Shown piece by piece: positions 41,265 to 50,505 of a stretch of DNA of 64,000 nucleotides; positions within the stretch are counted from its first letter, which is position 1; the number at the start of each line of letters is the position of its first letter. The notes under the pieces are model-generated. The model was not told the origin of the DNA and did no database searches. It saw nothing but the letters and a program-made list of their open reading frames with translations. The stretch comes from Ensifer adhaerens. Lineage in GTDB: Bacteria > Pseudomonadota > Alphaproteobacteria > Rhizobiales > Rhizobiaceae. Location: positions 1,240,001 to 1,304,000 of the forward strand of contig NZ_CP015880.1 in assembly GCF_000697965.2 (NCBI RefSeq), read 5' to 3'. A program made the position numbers and the translations under genes.

Positions 41265-41411
41265 GGTAGGGTTGGCCGCGACAGTGTGAAGCACGCCGAA
41301 ATCCCCAAAAGCGACTATATTTGGAAGAGATTTCCTTTCAACAAGGCGCAGCTTGGAATATCGGCTTATTGTTGATAGACAGGGTCATCATTTACAGGAC
41401 TTGTAGCTAAG

Positions 41412-42224
41412 ATGAATGCTCCGGCAAAAACGGAAGATTTCGCGATCCAGGCACCGGCAGGCGTCTACGTCGAGACGGTGACCAGCGTTGAACACTATAC
41501 GGATCGGCTCTTCCGCTTCCGCATGACCCGCCCTGCCGAATTCCGCTTCCGCTCGGGCGAATTCGCGATGATCGGCCTAATGGTCGGCGACAAGCCGGTC
41601 TATCGCGCCTATTCGATCGCTAGCCCCGCCTGGGACGAAGAACTCGAGTTCTTCTCGATCAAGGTGCCGGATGGCCCGCTGACCTCGCACCTGCAGGGGA
41701 TCAAGCCGGGCGACAAGGTGCTGATGCGCAAGAAGCCGACCGGTACGCTGGTGCTCGACGCGCTCGTTCCCGGGCGCCGTCTCTACATGTTCTCGACCGG
41801 CACCGGCATTGCGCCCTTTGCAAGCCTGATCCGCGATCCCGAGACCTATGAAAAATTCGAGGAAGTGATCCTCACCCATACCTGCCGCGATGTTGCCGAA
41901 CTGAAATACGGCTTCGATCTGGTCGAGGAAATCCGGAACCATGAGTTCCTGAACGAGATTGTCGGCGACAAGCTGCGCCACTACGCGACGGTGACCCGCG
42001 AAGACTTCCCGTTCAAGGGCCGCATTACCGACCTGATGGTAAACGGCAAGTTCTTCTCCGATCTCGGTCTGCCGCCGCTCGATCCGGCTGTCGATCGCGG
42101 CATGATCTGCGGCTCGACCGCGATGCTGAAGGACACCAAGGAAATCCTCGAGGCCGCTGGTCTCACCGAAGGTGCCAACAACAAGCCGGCCGAATTCGTG
42201 ATCGAACGCGCCTTCGTCGGCTGA
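41412..42224 (+). CDS. fpr: Ferredoxin/flavodoxin-NADP reductase
   Basis: A 270-residue FAD enzyme moving electrons between NADPH and ferredoxin or flavodoxin. FAD site: FRSGEFAMIGL and YRAYSIAS. NADP site: MFSTGTGIAPFASLIRD and TCRDVAELKYG. The C terminus is ERAFVG, a short bacterial-type ending. It sits after the sulfite reductase genes, which lack a dedicated flavoprotein, so supplying reduced ferredoxin for CysI is a plausible job. It also marks the last conserved gene before the accessory block. Confidence 0.96.
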   Translation: MNAPAKTEDFAIQAPAGVYVETVTSVEHYTDRLFRFRMTRPAEFRFRSGEFAMIGLMVGDKPVYRAYSIASPAWDEELEFFSIKVPDGPLTSHLQGIKPGDKVLMRKKPTGTLVLDALVPGRRLYMFSTGTGIAPFASLIRDPETYEKFEEVILTHTCRDVAELKYGFDLVEEIRNHEFLNEIVGDKLRHYATVTREDFPFKGRITDLMVNGKFFSDLGLPPLDPAVDRGMICGSTAMLKDTKEILEAAGLTEGANNKPAEFVIERAFVG

Positions 42225-42251
42225 CCCTTTTTTGTGCAGTTTATCGTTAGA

Positions 42252-42274
42252 GGGGCGCGCCAAGGGTGCGCCCC
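42252..42274 (+). terminator. Possible terminator after fpr
   Basis: GGGGCGCGCC-AAG-GGTGCGCCCC, a 10-bp stem with one wobble pair, 27 bases after the fpr stop. No strong T-tract follows. Confidence 0.4.
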
Positions 42275-42482
42275 GCGTCGTTTAAGGCGAAATGCCATCG
42301 AGCTATGCGTCGGCGGTAGTTCCGCCTTGCCCATTCTGCGTACCGCCCTGCGGTCCGAGCGGCTATCGTGCTCCTGCAAATCTTCATAGCGTGCGCACGC
42401 AGACATGCGAAAATAAGCGCACGACGAACCAAGCCCGCGCCGTCCTGATATGAGCCTCGTGGGCCATTTCTGGGAGTGCCCG

Positions 42483-44003
42483 ATGAGTCATGTTCCGCCA
42501 ACCGACCTGGAAGCCAGGATCCGCTGCAAATCGCTGCGTGATCGCATCGCTACGCCGGAAGAGGCGGCCGCGCTGATCAAGGACGGCATGACCATCGGCA
42601 TGAGCGGCTTCACCAAGGCCGGTGACGCGAAGGCCGTGCCGCTTGCCATGGCCGAACGGGCCGCACGGGAGAAGTTTCGCATCACGCTGATGACGGGCGC
42701 CTCGCTCGGTCATGACATCGACAAGACGCTGACAGAGGCGGGTGTTCTTGCCCGGCGCCTGCCGTTCCAGTCGGACCCGGTTCTGCGAGCGGCGATCAAC
42801 CGCGGCGAGGTGATGTTCATCGATCAGCATCTCTCGGAAACCGTCGAGCAGTTGCGGTCCGGCCAGATCAGCCCGATCGACTATGCAGTGGTCGAGGCGG
42901 TGGCGATCACCGAAGACGGCGGCATCGTTCCGTCGACATCGGTCGGCAATTCGGCAAGCTTCGCGATCCTGGCGAAGAAGGTGATCGTCGAGCTCAATCT
43001 CAGCCACAGTCCCGAACTCGAAGGCCTGCACGATATCTTCATTCCGGCGAAGCGACCGAGCCGCACGCCGATCCCGGTCGTTGCCTGCGATAGCCGTGCG
43101 GGCTCGCCCTACATTCCTGTCGATCCGGAAAAGATCGTCGCAATCGTCGTCACCGAGAAAGAGGACAGCGCCGCACGGATCTCTCCGCCGGATGCGGAGA
43201 CGACGGCGATCGCCGGCCATCTGATCGCCTTCTTGCAGGAGGAGGTGCGCAAGGGCCGCCTCGACATGACGCTCAACCCGCTGCAGGCGGGCATCGGCGT
43301 CATCGCCAATTCGGTGCTGAGCGGCCTGGTCGACAGTCCGTTCCATGATCTGCGTATGTATAGCGAGGTGCTGCAAGACAGCACGTTCGAGCTTTTCGAG
43401 GCCGGCAAGCTGAGCTTCGCCTCGGCCTCGTCGATGACGCTTTCCAGCGCCTGGGCTGATCGCGTGTTCCGCAACATCCGCGCCTACAAGGACAAGCTGG
43501 TGCTGCGGCCGCAGGAGGTGAGCAATCATCCGGAGATCATTCGGCGCCTCGGTGTCATCGGCATCAACACGGCGCTCGAATTCGATATCTACGGCAACGT
43601 CAACTCGACCCATGTCGGCGGTACCGACATGATGAACGGTATCGGCGGCTCCGGCGATTTCGCCCGCAACGCCTTCCTGTCGATCTTCGTCGCCAAGTCG
43701 GTTGCCAAGGGCGGGGCGATATCGTCTGTCGTGCCGATGGTGTCCCATGTCGACCACACGGAGCACGACGTCGATATTCTGGTGACCGAGCATGGTCTTG
43801 CAGATCTGCGCGGCCTGGCGCCGCGGGAGCGCGCACCCGTCATCATCGAAAACTGCTGCCACCCGGCCTATCGGGAGCTTTTGTCGGATTACTTCAATCG
43901 TGCGGTCGCCACCCGTGGCGGACAGACCCCGCATATTCTGGAAGAGGCTTTCGACTGGCATGTGCGCCGGCTGAAGACCGGCAGCATGATGCCGACGGCC
44001 TGA
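42483..44003 (+). CDS. Acetyl-CoA hydrolase/CoA-transferase family protein
   Basis: A 506-residue protein of the Cat1/Ach1 family, which either hydrolyses acetyl-CoA or transfers CoA between succinate and acetate. Motifs: DGMTIGMSGFTKAGDAKAVP, PIDYAVVEAVAITEDGG, LRMYSEVLQDSTFELFEAG, THVGGTDMMNGIGGSGDFA and VTEHGLADLRGLAPRERA. The start MSHVPPTDLEARI was preferred over an ATG 11 codons upstream. A succinyl-CoA:acetate CoA-transferase role is as likely as hydrolysis. The convergent GntR gene is a candidate regulator. Confidence 0.92.
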   Translation: MSHVPPTDLEARIRCKSLRDRIATPEEAAALIKDGMTIGMSGFTKAGDAKAVPLAMAERAAREKFRITLMTGASLGHDIDKTLTEAGVLARRLPFQSDPVLRAAINRGEVMFIDQHLSETVEQLRSGQISPIDYAVVEAVAITEDGGIVPSTSVGNSASFAILAKKVIVELNLSHSPELEGLHDIFIPAKRPSRTPIPVVACDSRAGSPYIPVDPEKIVAIVVTEKEDSAARISPPDAETTAIAGHLIAFLQEEVRKGRLDMTLNPLQAGIGVIANSVLSGLVDSPFHDLRMYSEVLQDSTFELFEAGKLSFASASSMTLSSAWADRVFRNIRAYKDKLVLRPQEVSNHPEIIRRLGVIGINTALEFDIYGNVNSTHVGGTDMMNGIGGSGDFARNAFLSIFVAKSVAKGGAISSVVPMVSHVDHTEHDVDILVTEHGLADLRGLAPRERAPVIIENCCHPAYRELLSDYFNRAVATRGGQTPHILEEAFDWHVRRLKTGSMMPTA

Positions 44004-44011
44004 AGTGTGTT

Positions 44012-44053
44012 GAAGAAACAACCGTGAAAGCAATCGCTTGCCGTTGTTTCTTC
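44012..44053. terminator. Bidirectional terminator between CoA-transferase and GntR genes
   Basis: An 11-bp perfect inverted repeat GAAGAAACAAC / GTTGTTTCTTC. The 20-base loop contains a further AAGC / GCTT pairing. T-rich or A-rich arms serve both convergent genes. Confidence 0.6.
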
Positions 44054-44072
44054 TCGTGCAGGCAAGGTTTCT

Positions 44073-44690
44073 TCAGGCGTCTGATAGATAGCTCATCAGG
44101 TCCGCCATCGCGGCCGACGCGCCTTCAGCGTCGGCCCGCTCGATCGCATCGATCACCGTGACATGGCGGCGGACCGATCCGGCCATCTTTTCAGGCGAGG
44201 ACGAAGCAAACCAGATGCGGCGCGCATGTGTCTGCAGCGGGGCAAGTGCTGCGGTCAGGAACCGGTTGGGGCAGGCTTCTTCCATCAGTTCGTCGAACAC
44301 CTTGTCGGCGACGAGAAAGCCCTCCATTTCGCCCGCATCAAGACAGGTGGCCATCTCCGCACCGCAAGCTTTCATCGCGCTTCGCTCCTCGGCGCTTGCG
44401 TGCGTTGCGACGAGGGCGGCGGCAAGCGGCTCCAGTTTCTGGCGCGTCTGCATGACATGCACCTGGTCGTCCGGCCGGATCGTGGTGATTTGCAAGCCGA
44501 CACGGGGACGGATATCCATGAGACCCTGCCAGGCCAGCTTCTGGATCGCCTCGCGAACCGGTGTTCGCCCAAGCCCGGCAAGTTCGATCAACTGCCTCTC
44601 GGTGACCAGGGCGCCGGGCTCGAGCTTCAGAGTGACGATCAGGCGTTCGAGCGCGAGATAGGCGAGGTGAGCCTGAGATTGCGGTGACAT
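44073..44690 (-). CDS. GntR-family regulator, FadR/FCD subfamily
   Basis: A 205-residue repressor-type protein. The N-terminal winged helix reads ALVTERQLIELAGLGRTPVREAIQKLAWQGLM. The C-terminal FCD ligand domain has the metal/ligand pattern around DKVFDELMEEACPN and HVTVIDAIERADAEGA. FCD regulators usually sense small carboxylates or sugar acids. The start MSPQSQAH was chosen because the longer frame lies across a palindrome likely to be its operator. Candidate targets are itself, the convergent CoA-transferase gene and the divergent redox/caspase operon. Confidence 0.9.
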   Translation of the reverse strand: MSPQSQAHLAYLALERLIVTLKLEPGALVTERQLIELAGLGRTPVREAIQKLAWQGLMDIRPRVGLQITTIRPDDQVHVMQTRQKLEPLAAALVATHASAEERSAMKACGAEMATCLDAGEMEGFLVADKVFDELMEEACPNRFLTAALAPLQTHARRIWFASSSPEKMAGSVRRHVTVIDAIERADAEGASAAMADLMSYLSDA

Positions 44691-45060
44691 GCCGTTCCTT
44701 TGGTTCTGATATATCAGTAGCTTGCACGATTTCATACAACCAGGCAAGCGCGCCGGTTGCCTGGCTTTGTGCAGGTCAAAGGGGGTGGTTTGCCTATGTG
44801 ATCAATAAAATAAGCGAATGCTTAAAAAATACGAATTTCAAAGGCATGAATAAACGAACCTCATAGGACGTTTCCAATAGGAATCGTGTTGACGAACCGA
44901 GAGGTGCTTGCCACTCTCCCAACAAAGGCCCGGCGTGAAAGAGGCGCGTGGGTCGTTGCGGCAAGAAGCTGGTTGCATGTTTCCTTGGTCGCTAGGGATC
45001 GAAGGCAACAGGCACAAGGCAAGGCAACAACCGTCAGCCATCGGCGTTGAGGGGCGCAAG
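44691..45060. other. 370-base divergent region between GntR gene and redox/caspase operon
   Basis: It holds the GntR palindrome at 44706-44717, then an AT-rich stretch (about 44795-44880) followed by TTGACG at 44889 without a good -10 partner. The frame of the flavocytochrome gene is open back to 44908, but that part reads as a polar, non-membrane sequence with no RBS. I therefore treat it as leader rather than coding. It is the likely control region for the five-gene operon. Confidence 0.5.
44706..44717. promoter_or_regulatory. Palindrome, candidate GntR operator
   Basis: CTGATATATCAG is a perfect 12-bp palindrome starting 16 bases upstream of the GntR start codon. The size and AT-centre are like known FadR/FCD-type operators. 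Binding is inferred. Confidence 0.5.
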
Positions 45061-46320
45061 ATGCAAGTGGGCGCGTTTCTGGTCTGGTCCTTGATGGCAT
45101 TTGCGGCGCTGCTGGCCGTACCCGCAGTCAGTCACACCAATGCATTGACGACATTTTCGCTGATGGCGTCGTCGGCGGCCTTTGTCGGCATGGCCGTCGC
45201 GCAGTTCATGGCCGCGCGCCCGCCGTTCGTCGAGGCTCTCTTCGGGGGGCTCGACCGTGTCTATCATTTTCATCGCAGGATAGGCATCTCGGTGCTGTGC
45301 CTCATCCTCGTGCACTATTTCCTGAAACCAGACTTCAAGGGCCTGGCGCTGACGAGCGGTCTGAACCAGCTTGCTGCATCCGCCGGCAAATATGCCTTTT
45401 ACGGTTTCGTCGTGCTGCTCGTTCTCAGTATCGTCAAGATCATACCGCGGACGAAGATCGAGATCCCCTACCATCTGTGGCGCTACACGCACCGCTTCAT
45501 CGGCCTGCTCTTCGTGATGGTCGCCTTCCACCAGATGTTCATCAAGCGCCCCTATGACGGTACCGCGCTTCTGGCGGTCTACCTCAACGCCTTCGCAGCA
45601 CTTGGCATCCTGAGCTACACCTATACCCAGCTGCTGCCCTGGCTCCGAACCCGCGGCTACGAAGTCTTCGATGTCGCCCGGGAGGACGGGGCGACGGTGA
45701 TTGCGGCGCGGCCGCTGCGCCGTGCCTTGCGCGCCAAGCCCGGGCAATTCGGTTTTCTGCGGGTGCTGAAGCCTGGGCTGCGCGAGCCGCATCCGTTTAC
45801 GATCGCTGGTATCGAGCCCGACGGGGTCGTGCGCTTCGCGATCAAGCCGCTTGGCGACTACACCCAGGCCCTGCGCGACGGAATCGCTGTCGGCGACCGG
45901 TTGAAGCTCGAGGGTGGCTATGGCCGCTTCAACCACCGCCGTGGCGGCAAGAAGCAGATCTGGCTCGCCGGCGGCATCGGCGTTACACCGTTCCTGGCGA
46001 TGGCGCGGCATCTCAATGGCGACGAGGGGCAGGACATCCACATGGTCTATTGCGTGCGCGACCGGCGCGAGGCGATCGGGCTGGAGACCTTCGAGGGGCA
46101 GGCCGGAAAGCTCGGCAACTTCACTTTTGTCCTGCACGATTCCTCCGTGGACGGGCGCCTGGATGCGGCCAAGCTCGCGAACGGTAGCGCGATCGATCCG
46201 GCGGAAGCCGATCTGTGGTTTTGCGGCCCGCCACCTCTCAGGGAGGCGATCGTCAAAGGTCTGAAAGATCTCGGCAAGCGGCCGAAGCGGGTTGAATTCG
46301 AGCGATTTCAGTTTCGATAG
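45061..46320 (+). CDS. NOX/ferric-reductase-like membrane flavocytochrome b
   Basis: A 419-residue protein that should carry electrons from cytosolic NAD(P)H across the inner membrane. N-terminal ferric-reductase-like domain (about 1-195) with six hydrophobic segments and two histidine pairs placed for bis-haem ligation: His71/His85 and His144/His157. C-terminal ferredoxin-reductase domain with the FAD motif HPFT (244-247), the nucleotide motif GGIGVTP (304-310), FCGP (387-390) and a terminal aromatic FQF. ATG at 45061 follows GAGGGG. It resembles bacterial NADPH oxidases; the acceptor (iron, oxygen or the next gene's cytochrome) is not known. First gene of a five-gene operon, 47 bases before the cytochrome gene. 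Confidence 0.88.
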   Translation: MQVGAFLVWSLMAFAALLAVPAVSHTNALTTFSLMASSAAFVGMAVAQFMAARPPFVEALFGGLDRVYHFHRRIGISVLCLILVHYFLKPDFKGLALTSGLNQLAASAGKYAFYGFVVLLVLSIVKIIPRTKIEIPYHLWRYTHRFIGLLFVMVAFHQMFIKRPYDGTALLAVYLNAFAALGILSYTYTQLLPWLRTRGYEVFDVAREDGATVIAARPLRRALRAKPGQFGFLRVLKPGLREPHPFTIAGIEPDGVVRFAIKPLGDYTQALRDGIAVGDRLKLEGGYGRFNHRRGGKKQIWLAGGIGVTPFLAMARHLNGDEGQDIHMVYCVRDRREAIGLETFEGQAGKLGNFTFVLHDSSVDGRLDAAKLANGSAIDPAEADLWFCGPPPLREAIVKGLKDLGKRPKRVEFERFQFR

Positions 46321-46367
46321 TGCAGCGGATTTCAGTAGCGATTCTATTGTTTTAGGGAGTGGGTTTC

Positions 46368-49300
46368 ATGCGCGGTCTGCAGAGAAAGCGAGAAGGCGCC
46401 TCGTCATTGTCCGGTCTTGGCCGCGGATATTGGGCCGTTTCATTTGCGGCGCTGGTCGCAGTCTCGCTCTGTCCCGCTGGTGCCTCGGCGCGCGATGCCT
46501 TCGCTGAGGATGCCTTCTCCACCTACAAGGCCAACGTCGACAACGGCAAATACATGTTCAACGCCGCAGGCTGCGGCGCCTGCCACGGCTCCGGCGACAA
46601 CACCGAACTGCTCTCCGGCGGCATGGAGATGAAGACGGCGATCGGCACCTTCTATGCGCCGAACATTTCGCCGCACGCCAATGGCATCGGCGGCTGGACC
46701 AATGCGCAGTTTCTGAATGCGGTTCTGGTCGGTCTCGATCGCGAGGGCAACAACCTCTATCCGGTTATGCCCTACACCTCCTATGGCGGCATGAAGCCGG
46801 AGGATGCGCTCGACATCAAAGCCTATATCGAGACGTTACCCCAGGCGGATGCAGTGTCGAAAGAGGATGAGATTGCTTTTCCGTTCAGTCGTCAGACGAC
46901 GATCACGCTCTGGAAGCGCAGCCACTTCACGGTGCCGGCCTACCAGCCGCGCGAGGAGACGCAAGCCGAGCGCGGCCGCTATCTGGTCGAGAATGTCGGC
47001 GGCTGCGGCGATTGCCACACACCGCGCACCACGACCTATGGGCTCGACCTGGAGCGCGCCTATGAGGGCGAAAAGGATTTGAGCGGCGCGGTCGCGCCCG
47101 ACATCAGCAAGACGAAGATGGCCGGTCTTGCCTCGCCCGACGTTTTCACCAGGGGCCTGATCGAGGAAGGCAAGAAGCTCTCGGGCGCGCCGATCAGCGA
47201 TCCGGTGATGCGGCGTATAGCCAAGGGGCTGAGCGTTCTTTCTGACGACGATCGCCGCGCGATCTATGCCTTCCTTGCCGATCGTGAAGTGAAGGCCCCC
47301 GCGCCGGTGGCGCAGTCGGTCACGGCCGTCTGCAAGGAGAATACGGCGACCGAAGCGCTGGGCGGCGGCAATGCGGCGCTGGCGCAGCAGGCCGATGCCT
47401 TCATCGGCAGATACTGCCGCAACTGTCACGGGCCGGGCGAAAGTTCGCAGGGGAGCTACCCGGCGGGCGAACTCGCCTCGATTGCCGCCGACGCAAACTT
47501 CGTGACCCCCGGAGATGCCTCGAAGTCACGGCTCTACGCGACTGTGGTCAGCGGCCGCATGCCGCTTGGCAAGCGCCCCTCTGCCGAAGAGATCAAGGTG
47601 CTGGAGGACTGGATCAACGCACTGAACGAAAAGAGCCTGCCGCAGACGGTGGCCGCAAAACCGGCGCGCGCCCGCCCGATGTTGGGTTATGGCCAGTTCG
47701 TCGATGCGGCGCTGAAGGACATCGAGACGGTCAGTGCCCTCGACCGCCCCTACATGCGCTACTTTTCCTATCGCGACCAGTACAACGGCATGATGGGCTG
47801 CGAGGACGACCAGACCTTCATGAAGCGCATGGACGTGCTTGCCGGCGGCTTTAAGAAGTTGCTGAATTCGCTGTCCTACGGGCCAAAGCTGGTGCTTCCG
47901 ACAGAGGTCGACGGCACCAATGGCTTGCTGGTGCGCGTTGATCTGCGCGAACTGCAATGGGACGCGGCGGACTATGACTTCCTGATCAAACGCTATTTCT
48001 ATGGGATTGATCCCGAGAGCGATGCGTCGCTTTCGGCCCTTTCGAAGGAAACGGCGACGCAACTGCCGATCATGCGGGTCGACTGGTTCATGAGCAACGG
48101 CGCGCGCCCGGAGATCTACAACCGGCTGATGAAGTTGCCGACCGAGATCGCCGAACTCGAAAAGCGCTTCAAGATCGACGTGGCCGGCAACATTCGCAGG
48201 CGCGATGTGTTGCGGGCCGGTTTCGCCGACGGCTCGTCCGGGGTTTCCGACCACAACCGCATGCTCGAACGGCACGACATGCCGTTCGGCGGCTACTACT
48301 GGAAGTCCTATGATTTCGGCGGCGACATCGGCAAGCAGGTGCTGAAGCGCTTCCCGCACGGGCCTCGGGAATTGGCACCGCTCGACGCGGGCCTCGTGCC
48401 CTTCGAGCACGACGGCGGCGAAATGATCTTCTCGTTGCCGAACGGCCTGCAGGGCTACTACCTCTCGACGTCAGCAGGAAAGCAGCTTGATGTCGGGCCG
48501 ACCACCATCGTGTCCTTCCGCAAGCGCCCGATCGGCAAGGGCGTCGAGATCATCAACGCGCGGTCCTGTGTCGATTGCCACGCCGATGGCATCCTTTCGA
48601 AACGCGATCAGCTGCGCGAGCAGATCGAGACGTCGACGCTGTTCAGCAAGGACCAACAGGACGTGCTGCTTGCCATGTATGTGAAGCAGGAGGAACTGGA
48701 CGAAACCTATCGCAAGGACCGCGAGCGCTTCGTCAACGCGTTGAAGGTGCTGGGCATCACGGAGCCGACGCCCGATGGGGGCCTCCAGAGCAAGCATGCG
48801 CCGGGCGAGGCGGAGCTCATCACCTACTTTGCCGACAAGTACGAAGACGAGCTCGACTTCGATGCCCTGGCGGCCGAGTTTGACATGACGCCCAGGCAAT
48901 TCTCAGAAACGATCAAGCGGGTGACAAACACCGATGTCCTGCGCCTCGGGCTCGACTGGGTGACGACGCTGGAAGCGGGCGGAACCATTCCGCGCAACGA
49001 GGTCGAGCAACAATATGCATTGCTGATGGCGCCGCTAACCCAGCGCCGTCCGCTCGACACGACGGCGATCGTCATTGCCGGTTCCGAGCCGATGGTGGAC
49101 GACAGGCCGCAGTCGGTCGCGGCCGCCGTGCCGGACTATCGCAAGGAGGATGCGGGGACTGGCCACAAGCTCGAGCTGGCCCTGAACGTGAAGTCGACGA
49201 CGGCGAAGGTTGGCGACGAGCTTTCCTTCGAACTCAGCGCCAACCAGGCCTGCGAGCTGCAAATCCTCTATGTCGAGGAGAACGGCAACGTCGAGGTCAT

Positions 49301-49595
49301 CCCGGACGTGATGATCGGCAACACCACGCTTAAGCCGGGCGAGAGACGCCTGATCCCGCAGCCGGGCACGGGCACGCTCACCTTCGACACACCTGCGCCC
49401 GCCGAAACGATGCTGGCCTTCTGCCGTGCCGGCGGGCTCGGTGACCAGAAGCTGACGGTGGAGAAGGCACGCCAATATGTCGCGACGTCGCGGTTGCCGC
49501 CGACACGGGGACTCGCGATCAACCTGGCCAAGCGGGCGCAGGGTGACGCGGGTGCCAGCAGTGTTCAGATGGTGACGTTCGAGATCAAGGATTGA
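46368..49595 (+). CDS. Large exported tetrahaem cytochrome c with DUF4384-like C terminus
   Basis: A 1075-residue protein with a signal peptide (basic RKREG, hydrophobic core, cleavage after AGASA near residue 41). Four CXXCH haem sites: Cys69-His73, Cys213-His217, Cys350-His354 and Cys734-His738. Residues 55-305 resemble the two-haem cytochrome subunits of membrane alcohol/gluconate dehydrogenases (GIGGWTNAQF, LYPVMPYTSYGGM). The third haem domain ends SGRMPLGKRPSAEEIKVLEDW, a planctomycete-type cytochrome signature. A 290-residue haem-free stretch then leads to the fourth haem, where FSLPNGLQGYYLS precedes ARSCVDCHADG. Residues about 935-1020 look like a DUF4384 beta domain. ATG at 46368 with AGGGAG was preferred over an in-frame GTG. 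Confidence 0.88.
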   Translation: MRGLQRKREGASSLSGLGRGYWAVSFAALVAVSLCPAGASARDAFAEDAFSTYKANVDNGKYMFNAAGCGACHGSGDNTELLSGGMEMKTAIGTFYAPNISPHANGIGGWTNAQFLNAVLVGLDREGNNLYPVMPYTSYGGMKPEDALDIKAYIETLPQADAVSKEDEIAFPFSRQTTITLWKRSHFTVPAYQPREETQAERGRYLVENVGGCGDCHTPRTTTYGLDLERAYEGEKDLSGAVAPDISKTKMAGLASPDVFTRGLIEEGKKLSGAPISDPVMRRIAKGLSVLSDDDRRAIYAFLADREVKAPAPVAQSVTAVCKENTATEALGGGNAALAQQADAFIGRYCRNCHGPGESSQGSYPAGELASIAADANFVTPGDASKSRLYATVVSGRMPLGKRPSAEEIKVLEDWINALNEKSLPQTVAAKPARARPMLGYGQFVDAALKDIETVSALDRPYMRYFSYRDQYNGMMGCEDDQTFMKRMDVLAGGFKKLLNSLSYGPKLVLPTEVDGTNGLLVRVDLRELQWDAADYDFLIKRYFYGIDPESDASLSALSKETATQLPIMRVDWFMSNGARPEIYNRLMKLPTEIAELEKRFKIDVAGNIRRRDVLRAGFADGSSGVSDHNRMLERHDMPFGGYYWKSYDFGGDIGKQVLKRFPHGPRELAPLDAGLVPFEHDGGEMIFSLPNGLQGYYLSTSAGKQLDVGPTTIVSFRKRPIGKGVEIINARSCVDCHADGILSKRDQLREQIETSTLFSKDQQDVLLAMYVKQEELDETYRKDRERFVNALKVLGITEPTPDGGLQSKHAPGEAELITYFADKYEDELDFDALAAEFDMTPRQFSETIKRVTNTDVLRLGLDWVTTLEAGGTIPRNEVEQQYALLMAPLTQRRPLDTTAIVIAGSEPMVDDRPQSVAAAVPDYRKEDAGTGHKLELALNVKSTTAKVGDELSFELSANQACELQILYVEENGNVEVIPDVMIGNTTLKPGERRLIPQPGTGTLTFDTPAPAETMLAFCRAGGLGDQKLTVEKARQYVATSRLPPTRGLAINLAKRAQGDAGASSVQMVTFEIKD

Positions 49596-49605
49596 TGGTC
49601 GAGTC

Positions 49606-50505
49606 ATGGTTCAGCTACGAGCATTTCTCCTCGCTTCGGCGGTTCTGGCGGTCTTCACCGCGCCGGTCATGGCCTGCGACGGTCTTCGCCTGGCCTCCGA
49701 GGCGCTGAACCGCGCCGACGAGGCCGGCACTAAGGTGGCGGCCGACCCCGTAAACATGAAGGGTTGCTCGGCGACCGAGATCGCGCTCACCCGGCGCATC
49801 GCGGCGCTCGCAACCTTCAACCGGGTTGCAGCGGCAGTGGGGCAAGGCGCGAAGCTTGAAACCTTCGAAGCGGAACTGACGGCCGCAAGCCGCGACGCCG
49901 GCGGCCCCTGGCAGATCCTCGATGCGCTCGGCGATATCAAGCGTGAGCGCAAGGATTACGACGCCGCGGCGACCTCCTATCAGCAAGCGCTGGAAGATGC
50001 GGCAAACGAGGAACTGACACCGGATTGGATGGCGCCGGACAAGGCCTACATCGAGCGGCTGGACCGCCTGGCTTCGGAAATGCGGCTCGCTGCAACCAAG
50101 CCGGTCAAGCTCGTCGCGCGCGGCGCCTGCAAGTTCTCCTATCGCGGTGTTTCGATCCGGAAAAAGGCGACGCCGGTGCGCTACGTCTTCGGCACGGCCG
50201 AGTTTACGCCCGAAGGCCTCGAGTCGGCCAGGGACCTGTTCGAGTGCCTGAAGTCGGCAAAGCCGGCCGCGATCACCCTGATCGGTCACACCGATCCGGT
50301 AGGTACCCCCGAGGCGAACATGGCGCTCTCGCTCGCCCGTGCAAAAGCGTTGGCTCAATACCTCGTCGACGCCGGTTATCCCGGCACCTGCACGGTTGTC
50401 GGCAGGGGCGAGGACGAACCGTTCAAACCCGATGATCCGACCGCCTATAGCGAGGAGATGTTGCACCAGCTCGACCGGCGCGTGGATGTGGATGTGGGGA
50501 AATGA
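49606..50505 (+). CDS. OmpA-like peptidoglycan-binding protein with TPR-type helices
   Basis: A 299-residue exported protein. The signal peptide ends VMA before Cys24. This is a weak lipobox, since Pro at -4 breaks the usual pattern, so either a soluble periplasmic protein or a lipoprotein is possible. A TPR-like helix pair (ALGDIKRERKDYDAAATSYQ) lies near 107-126. The OmpA C-terminal domain (about 190-299) has LIGHTDPVGTPEANMALS, ALAQYLVDAGY, GRGEDEP and LDRRVDV, the residues that contact meso-diaminopimelate in peptidoglycan. It starts 10 bases after the cytochrome and overlaps the first caspase gene by 4 bp. Likely anchors the system to the cell wall. Confidence 0.88.
   Translation: MVQLRAFLLASAVLAVFTAPVMACDGLRLASEALNRADEAGTKVAADPVNMKGCSATEIALTRRIAALATFNRVAAAVGQGAKLETFEAELTAASRDAGGPWQILDALGDIKRERKDYDAAATSYQQALEDAANEELTPDWMAPDKAYIERLDRLASEMRLAATKPVKLVARGACKFSYRGVSIRKKATPVRYVFGTAEFTPEGLESARDLFECLKSAKPAAITLIGHTDPVGTPEANMALSLARAKALAQYLVDAGYPGTCTVVGRGEDEPFKPDDPTAYSEEMLHQLDRRVDVDVGK

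Noticed and set aside
44908..45060. An N-terminal extension of the flavocytochrome gene by 51 codons
   Set aside because: The extra residues are polar and low-complexity, there is no RBS at the upstream ATG, and GAGGGG precedes the ATG at 45061.
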